Assembly: GCA_902805475.1 (NCBI GenBank)
Contig: CADCSX010000025.1
Coordinates: 1,240,001 to 1,304,000 of the forward strand
Length of the DNA: 64,000 nt
Source of the DNA: Entonaema liquescens
Lineage: Eukaryota; Ascomycota; Sordariomycetes; Xylariales; Xylariaceae
Direction of reading: 5' to 3'
A model generated the notes under the pieces. The model saw only the letters and a program-made list of their open reading frames with translations, made no database searches and was not told the DNA's origin. Each line of letters starts with the position of its first letter. The stretch's first letter is position 1. Below are positions 58,280 to 64,000 of this stretch, piece by piece. The position numbers and the translations under genes were made by a program.

Positions 58280-58458
58280 ATTAAATAAATAAAAGTAAAA
58301 TATTATATACAACGTATAAATTAATAAAATAACAATAATTTTTAATATTATAATAATAATTATATTAATTACGTTTATAAATTACTTAATTAACGTTTTA
58401 TGTAAATAGTTACCACGTGACATATCACATGGTTAACCACGTAATTATTAACTTAACA
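58280..58458. repeat. Direct repeat copy B in AT block
   Basis: Second copy of 56931-57110 in the same orientation, about 1.35 kb away. The mismatches I checked are G/A or C/T transitions, as RIP would produce. Confidence 0.8.
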
Positions 58459-61400
58459 TATATATTATTATTATTATTATTATTATTATTTTTATTTTAT
58501 TACATTTATATATTTAATTTATTACGGTTAAAATATTATTAATATTTTTTTTCGGTAAATTTTTAAATAAAAATTATATTTTTATTTATTTTTAATTTTT
58601 ATTACATATTAATAAATACGTACGTAAAAAGAATAATAATAAAGTAATAATAAATAAATAAATAAATTAAAATTAATATATTAATGATATTTAAAAAAAA
58701 AATTATTTATTATTAAAAAACGAAAAAAATACGTTTTTTATATAATTTAAAATATATAAATATTTTTTTATATTAAATATATATTATATAATAATATATA
58801 CAATTATTATTTAATTATTATTTATTTTATTTTTTTTTCGCGATTAATTGATTACGAATTTAATATTTATTTTATATTTTATTTATTTTTTTAATTATAA
58901 ATTAATTTAATTATTTTTTATTAATGTTTTCATTATTTTATTAAAAAATGTTTTAATTATTATATTTACGAAATTATAAATATTATGTATTTATTAAATA
59001 TTGTTTATTTTTTAGTTTTTGTATAATTAATTTAATATTATTAAATTAATCATTAATTTTTTCTCGTTTATATTATTTATTTATATTAAATATTAATATA
59101 AGAAAATAAAATTAATGTATAAAATTAACGAAGTGCGGGAAAATAATAAATGTTTTAAAATGGTATTAATTATATAATAAATTATATATTTTATATCGAA
59201 TTTTTAAATTATTTTATAAATTTTATTAATAAATATATTACGAGTAATTTGTTTATATTTAATGGATAATTAATAAATAATGTTATTTATAATTTAAATT
59301 TTATTATTTTAAAAAATAAGTTTTTTATTATTTAAAATAATGATGTAATTAATTTATAAATTTAAGTTTTTATTATTTATAAATAATTTATTAATAAAAA
59401 TATATAAATGTAAATTTTAAAAATTTAAATTAACGTAATAAAGTTTTTGTTTTTAATTATTTATTTACTATTAAATTTTAATATTAAAAACTTTAATTTT
59501 TTTTAATTCTAGTTTTATATATTATATCGTTATTATATAATTGAACGTAATTTTAAGTTGGTAAATTAATAAAATGTACGTTTTTTAAGTTTTTTATTTT
59601 ATAAATTGTTTAATTATATTTGGAAATTTTAAATTTAATAATTTAAATTTTTTAATTTAATTTTTTTATATAATGAAAATTTTATAATTTTTTTTATAAA
59701 TTATAATACGTAAACCATTAAAATCTTTGGTTTTTTTATTTAATATTTTTTAAAAATGTATTTTAATTTTTATTTTAATTAATGTTTTATTTTTTATAAC
59801 GAGGAATTTTATAATATTAATATTAAAAATGTTATTTATTTAAAAGTTGGTAATTTTAAATAAATCTATAATTGTTATTATTAAATAAAAATTAAATGTT
59901 AATAATTTTATATATAATTTTTTTTAATTATATTTTAAATAAATTTCGAATTAATATATATTAAATTTAATAAAATTATATAATGGTTTATTAATATATA
60001 ATAATATTTTTTTAAAATATTTATATTTTAATTTAATTGATATTTATATATAAATTATTTTTAATATAAATGTTTTAAATTAAATGTAAATTATAATAAT
60101 ATTTTTTATTATAATTTTTATTTTTTTTTAACAAAATATAAAAGTTAAAATTAAAATAAATTATTAATTAATTTTTTAAATAGTAAATGTATAAATTATA
60201 ATTAATTTTTTATTAAGATTATTATAATTTTAAATTATTAATTATAATTTTTTATAAAAAATAAAAATATTTTTATTTTTAATTTTATAAACCATTTGTA
60301 ATTTAAAAATTATTATATTTTTATATATTTTTAAATTATATATTATTAATTTTAAAATGTTTTTTTTCGAATAAAATGTTTAGTTTTTTCATATTTAAAA
60401 CTTTATATGGTTTTTTTAATATAATTATTTTTTTATTTTCTTAAAATTATATTATTAAAATAAAATTATTTCGTTTTTTAATAGTAATAAATAACGTAAT
60501 AATATAGGAAAAATTATTAATAAACATAAAGTTCTTTTTAAAAATAATTTAATAATTATTAAAATTAAAAATAAGTTTAAATAATTTAATTTTAAGTTTT
60601 TTAATTAATATTAATTTTTTTTTAAATTAAATATAAAGTTTAATATAAAAGTTTTAAAACGTAAATATATTATTAAATATGTTTAAAATAATAATAACAT
60701 TTTTATTAATAATTAAAATAATTTTATATAATTTTTTTTATTTATTTGTTTTTCGATAAATAAATATTTTGTTATTAATAAAAAAAATATTAGAAAAATC
60801 TTTTTAATATTGGAATTATTATAAATATTTAAAACGTTACGAATTAAATGTTATAATTTAATTTTTTTAATTTCTATTATTATTTTTTAAATTATTTACG
60901 TTTTTTACATTTATAAAAAAATAAATAATAAATTTATATTAATTTTTAAATAAATGTTAAAAATTAAAAAAATTAAAATAAAATTATTTACCGTTTTAAT
61001 AATTATTTAAAATTATAATATATTTAAAACGAAATTTTAAAGCTTAATTATTATAATTTTATATATTTAACGAATAAAACCATAGTATTTTTCGATTTTA
61101 CCAATTAATTAATACGTTTTAATTAATATTTAATAGCAAATAATTTTAATTATGCGGGTTTTATTTTTAAACTTAATGTTATTAAAATTAATTTCGGTAT
61201 TATATATAATAATATTTAAAAATTTAAAATAAATATTAATTTAATATTATTTTAATATTTTTTATATTTTTTTAATTAATAAATTTTTTATAAAACATAT
61301 TACTTAGAAATTAATAATTATGTTAATTATATATAAAATTAGTTATTTATTAAAATATATAATATTAATAATTATTTTGTAATTAAAGTTTATATTAAAG

Positions 61401-64000
61401 TTTTTTAATTTAAATTTAAATTTTTATAAAATTTTATTTTTAATTTAATAATAATAGTAAAACTTATTAATTTTTTTAAAATTATTAATATTAATATTAT
61501 ATTTTAATTTATTTAATAAATTATAAAATTTACTAATTATTAAATGGTTAAAATAAATATAAAAATGTTATAATTTGTTTTTTATAAAATAAATAATATT
61601 TTTAAAATAAAATTATAAATATTCTTATTTTTTAATAATATTAATTATTATTTTATTTTTATATATTAATTAATTAATAATATTATTAAAATATATATTT
61701 AATTAATTTATATTTTTTAAAAAAAGTAAAAACGAAATGTTTGATTTTATAACGTAAAATTTTATTTTATTAAATAAAATATTAATTATAATTATTTTTA
61801 AAAATTTAATTAATTATTTATTATTAAATTTAATATTTATTTTTCCCGTATAAAATTTATCCATTTTTAATTATTAGTTTAAATGTTTTTTAATAAAAGC
61901 AAAATATTGATTTTTTTTAATTATAAATATATATATTATATTTATATTAAATATAATACTTTAAAAAATATTTTTTATATATCAATTTAAAATAAAAATA
62001 ATATTAAATTTTTTATTTTTAAAAAAATTTAAAATAATAATATAATATTAAAACATTTAATTAAATAAAAATATTATTATTAAAAATAAATCATTTTTAT
62101 TATCCAAATTTAAAGATAAATTAATAATATTTTTATTTTAATTAAATTTTAAATTAAAATTATTAATTTTTTTAAAATTTATTAAAAAAATTACGTAATT
62201 TTTTTTAAATAAATTTTATTTAATTTTTTATATTTTTTTAATTTTTTTACATTTATATTTTAAATATTTTATTAATTAATATTTTTTTTTTTTATAAATT
62301 TAATAATAGTATTTTTATTTTTTTATTTATTTAAAATTATATTTATTTTTTTTATTATTATAATAATATTTTCGGTTAATGTAATTAATATAATTATTAT
62401 TATTATTATTATTATATTTATTAATAAAAAATTATTATATATTTTTTATAATTTTATATATTTTAATTAATATTTGAAATTTATTTATTAAATTTTTAAA
62501 TTACATAAATAATATAAAAAAGGTATATTAAAATTAAAATATAATTTAATATATTTAATATATTATAATAATAAATTATTATTTATTTCGAAAATTATAA
62601 TTTAAAGTTTTTTAATATAATAAAAATTTATTAAAAAATAATTAAAATATTTTTATATTATTTTTTTTTTAATTTTATTTTTTTATTTTAATATTAAAAA
62701 ATATTATTAATATTTAATTATAATAATATTAAATTTTATTTTATTTAATATTAAAATAACGTTTTATAATAAAATATATATTTATAAAATATTAATATTA
62801 AAATATATTATAAAAAAAATAAATAATTATTTTTTTAATTAAAATAATAAAAAATATAATATAAAATTATATTTATTAAATTTTTATTATATAATATATA
62901 TTTAAAAAAAATTTAAATTTATTTTTAAAAATATTATATAGTTTTTTTATATAATTATTTTTAATATTTTAAATTTTTTTAAAATATTTTATAATAATAA
63001 AAAAATATATTTTATTAATGATGTGTATTAAAAGAATTTTATAATAAATTTAAATTTATTAATTATTAATAAATATAAAAATTTATTTTTAAAAATTTAT
63101 TATTTATATAAATAATAAAATTGTTTAAAAAAAAAACCGTAATTTTTTATTAATAAGTTTTTTTTATTTATTTTAACATTTAAAAAAAACGTTAAAATTA
63201 TGTATAAATTATTTAATAATAATTTAAAAAGTTTAAAAATATTTTTCGTGATAAATGAAATAATTTACTTTTATATCGGGTTAATTTTTTATTTAAAATT
63301 ATATTTTAAGATATTATTTATTTATTTTAAATAAAATATAAATAGTTTTTATAAAGCGGTAAAAAGAAAAAATAAAAAAAAAAGTTAAATATTATTTAAA
63401 AATTATTTTAAATTTTTTATTAAAGTTAAATTATTAAATATTAATAATTTAATATTTTTTATAAGTTAAAAGTAAAATATTTTATAAAAAAATAAAGTGA
63501 TAAAATATATGATGAAAAAAAAGGTTATATTAAAAGAAAAAGGAAATGGTGTTAATTGTGGAATGGGTAAAACGAATTAAATGTAAGAAAAAAAGTTTTT
63601 TATAAAAATGGTGTTAAGAAAAAAAATTTGCTTTATATGCATAACTTTATAAACGGGCATTTATGGATTAAAAAACGTTAATTATTAATATATTAATGTT
63701 TAAAAATATATAAATCTTTATATATTAAAATAAATGGGTTTTTTTTTAATATTATAAATTAAAATTTTTTACATTAATATATTAAGCTATTTTTATTATA
63801 TTTTTTTTAATTCGTTAAAATTTTAAATTAATAAATTATTTATTTATATAAAATTAATAAAAGATTTTACGTAATTAATATTATATTAATTTATATAAAT
63901 ATTTTATTATATTAATATAATTTTTAATATTAATTATAATATTTTTAATATAATTATAAAATTTATTATTATAAATTTTTAAAATTATTTTTTATATTTA

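Larger units (their letters stand above)
55991..64000. repeat. AT-rich RIP-degraded repeat block
   Basis: About 8 kb, continuing past the window, of extremely AT-rich sequence (by eye around 90% A+T) without any open frame. Most remaining C residues are in CpG (ACG, CGT), while CpA and TpG are rare and TpA is abundant. That is the signature of repeat-induced point mutation acting on duplicated DNA, probably transposons. Direct repeats inside differ almost only by transitions. The original elements cannot be classified from what is left. Confidence 0.9.

Noticed and set aside
63530..63690. Possible reverse-transcriptase remnant in the AT block
   Set aside because: A few residues recall Copia-type motifs, but the frame is riddled with stops and the similarity is too short to trust.
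55991..64000. Mitochondrial DNA insertion
   Set aside because: The AT-richness could suggest it, but CpG-restricted cytosines and transition-only repeat differences point to RIP, and no mitochondrial genes or tRNAs are visible.

Overview
The window looks like a chromosomal segment of a filamentous ascomycete (Pezizomycotina, probably Sordariomycetes). The evidence is the gene content (acrB-like membrane protein, Zn2Cys6 regulator, HET-domain gene, LaeA-like methyltransferase, CorA-like giant protein, Dal5-type permease, secreted S1 protease), the short introns (about 50-150 nt) with CTAAC-type branch sites, and an abrupt switch near 56 kb to about 8 kb of extremely AT-rich DNA with the hallmarks of repeat-induced point mutation (RIP). 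All gene models were assembled by hand: exons were joined where the reading frame, a GT..AG pair and family-typical protein motifs agreed.

Layout. 0.2-1.2 kb: RNase T2. 1.2-7.1 kb: gene-free, decayed-looking DNA. 7.1-10.0 kb: acrB-like gene. 10.7-13.2 kb: Zn2Cys6 regulator. 14.7-16.8 kb: 14-TM-type MFS drug/toxin exporter. 18.2-19.4 kb: T5orf172/GIY-YIG-like protein. 20.9-22.6 kb: LaeA-like methyltransferase in nine exons. 23.1-24.3 kb: MYND zinc-finger gene with one frameshift. 25.0-26.1 kb (minus): secreted trypsin/V8-like protease. 26.1-29.4 kb: gene-free. 29.4-30.8 kb (minus): single-pass membrane protein with a DUF3712-type exterior. 32.3-34.9 kb: secreted protein built almost entirely of 19-residue and longer amphipathic repeats. 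35.4-40.4 kb: a 1461-residue CorA-like membrane protein in eleven exons, one of only 9 nt. 41.1-41.4 kb: a 251-bp MITE-like element. 41.8-42.5 kb: dienelactone hydrolase. 42.9-45.7 kb (minus): large AAA ATPase. 46.7-48.8 kb (minus): HET-domain gene with two frameshifts. 49.8-50.1 kb (minus): a possible small gene. 51.8-52.5 kb: small secreted protein. 52.8-54.9 kb: Dal5/Liz1-type permease in eleven exons, again with a 9-nt exon. 55.2-55.5 kb (minus): small Cys-rich protein. 56-64 kb: RIP-degraded repeats with recognisable internal duplications.

The genes do not form an obvious single pathway. The regulator next to the MFS exporter, and the LaeA-like methyltransferase nearby, recall secondary-metabolism neighbourhoods, but no backbone enzyme (PKS, NRPS, terpene synthase) is visible. 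The right half (CorA-like protein, AAA ATPase, HET gene, small secreted proteins, edge of a RIP block) resembles a fast-evolving accessory region.

Frame breaks recur in otherwise good genes (HET twice, MYND once, the acrB 5' end). The HET and MYND breaks each look like a single missing base, three sites in all. This may reflect assembly indels rather than real gene loss. The most novel object is the secreted repeat protein at 32.3-34.9 kb.
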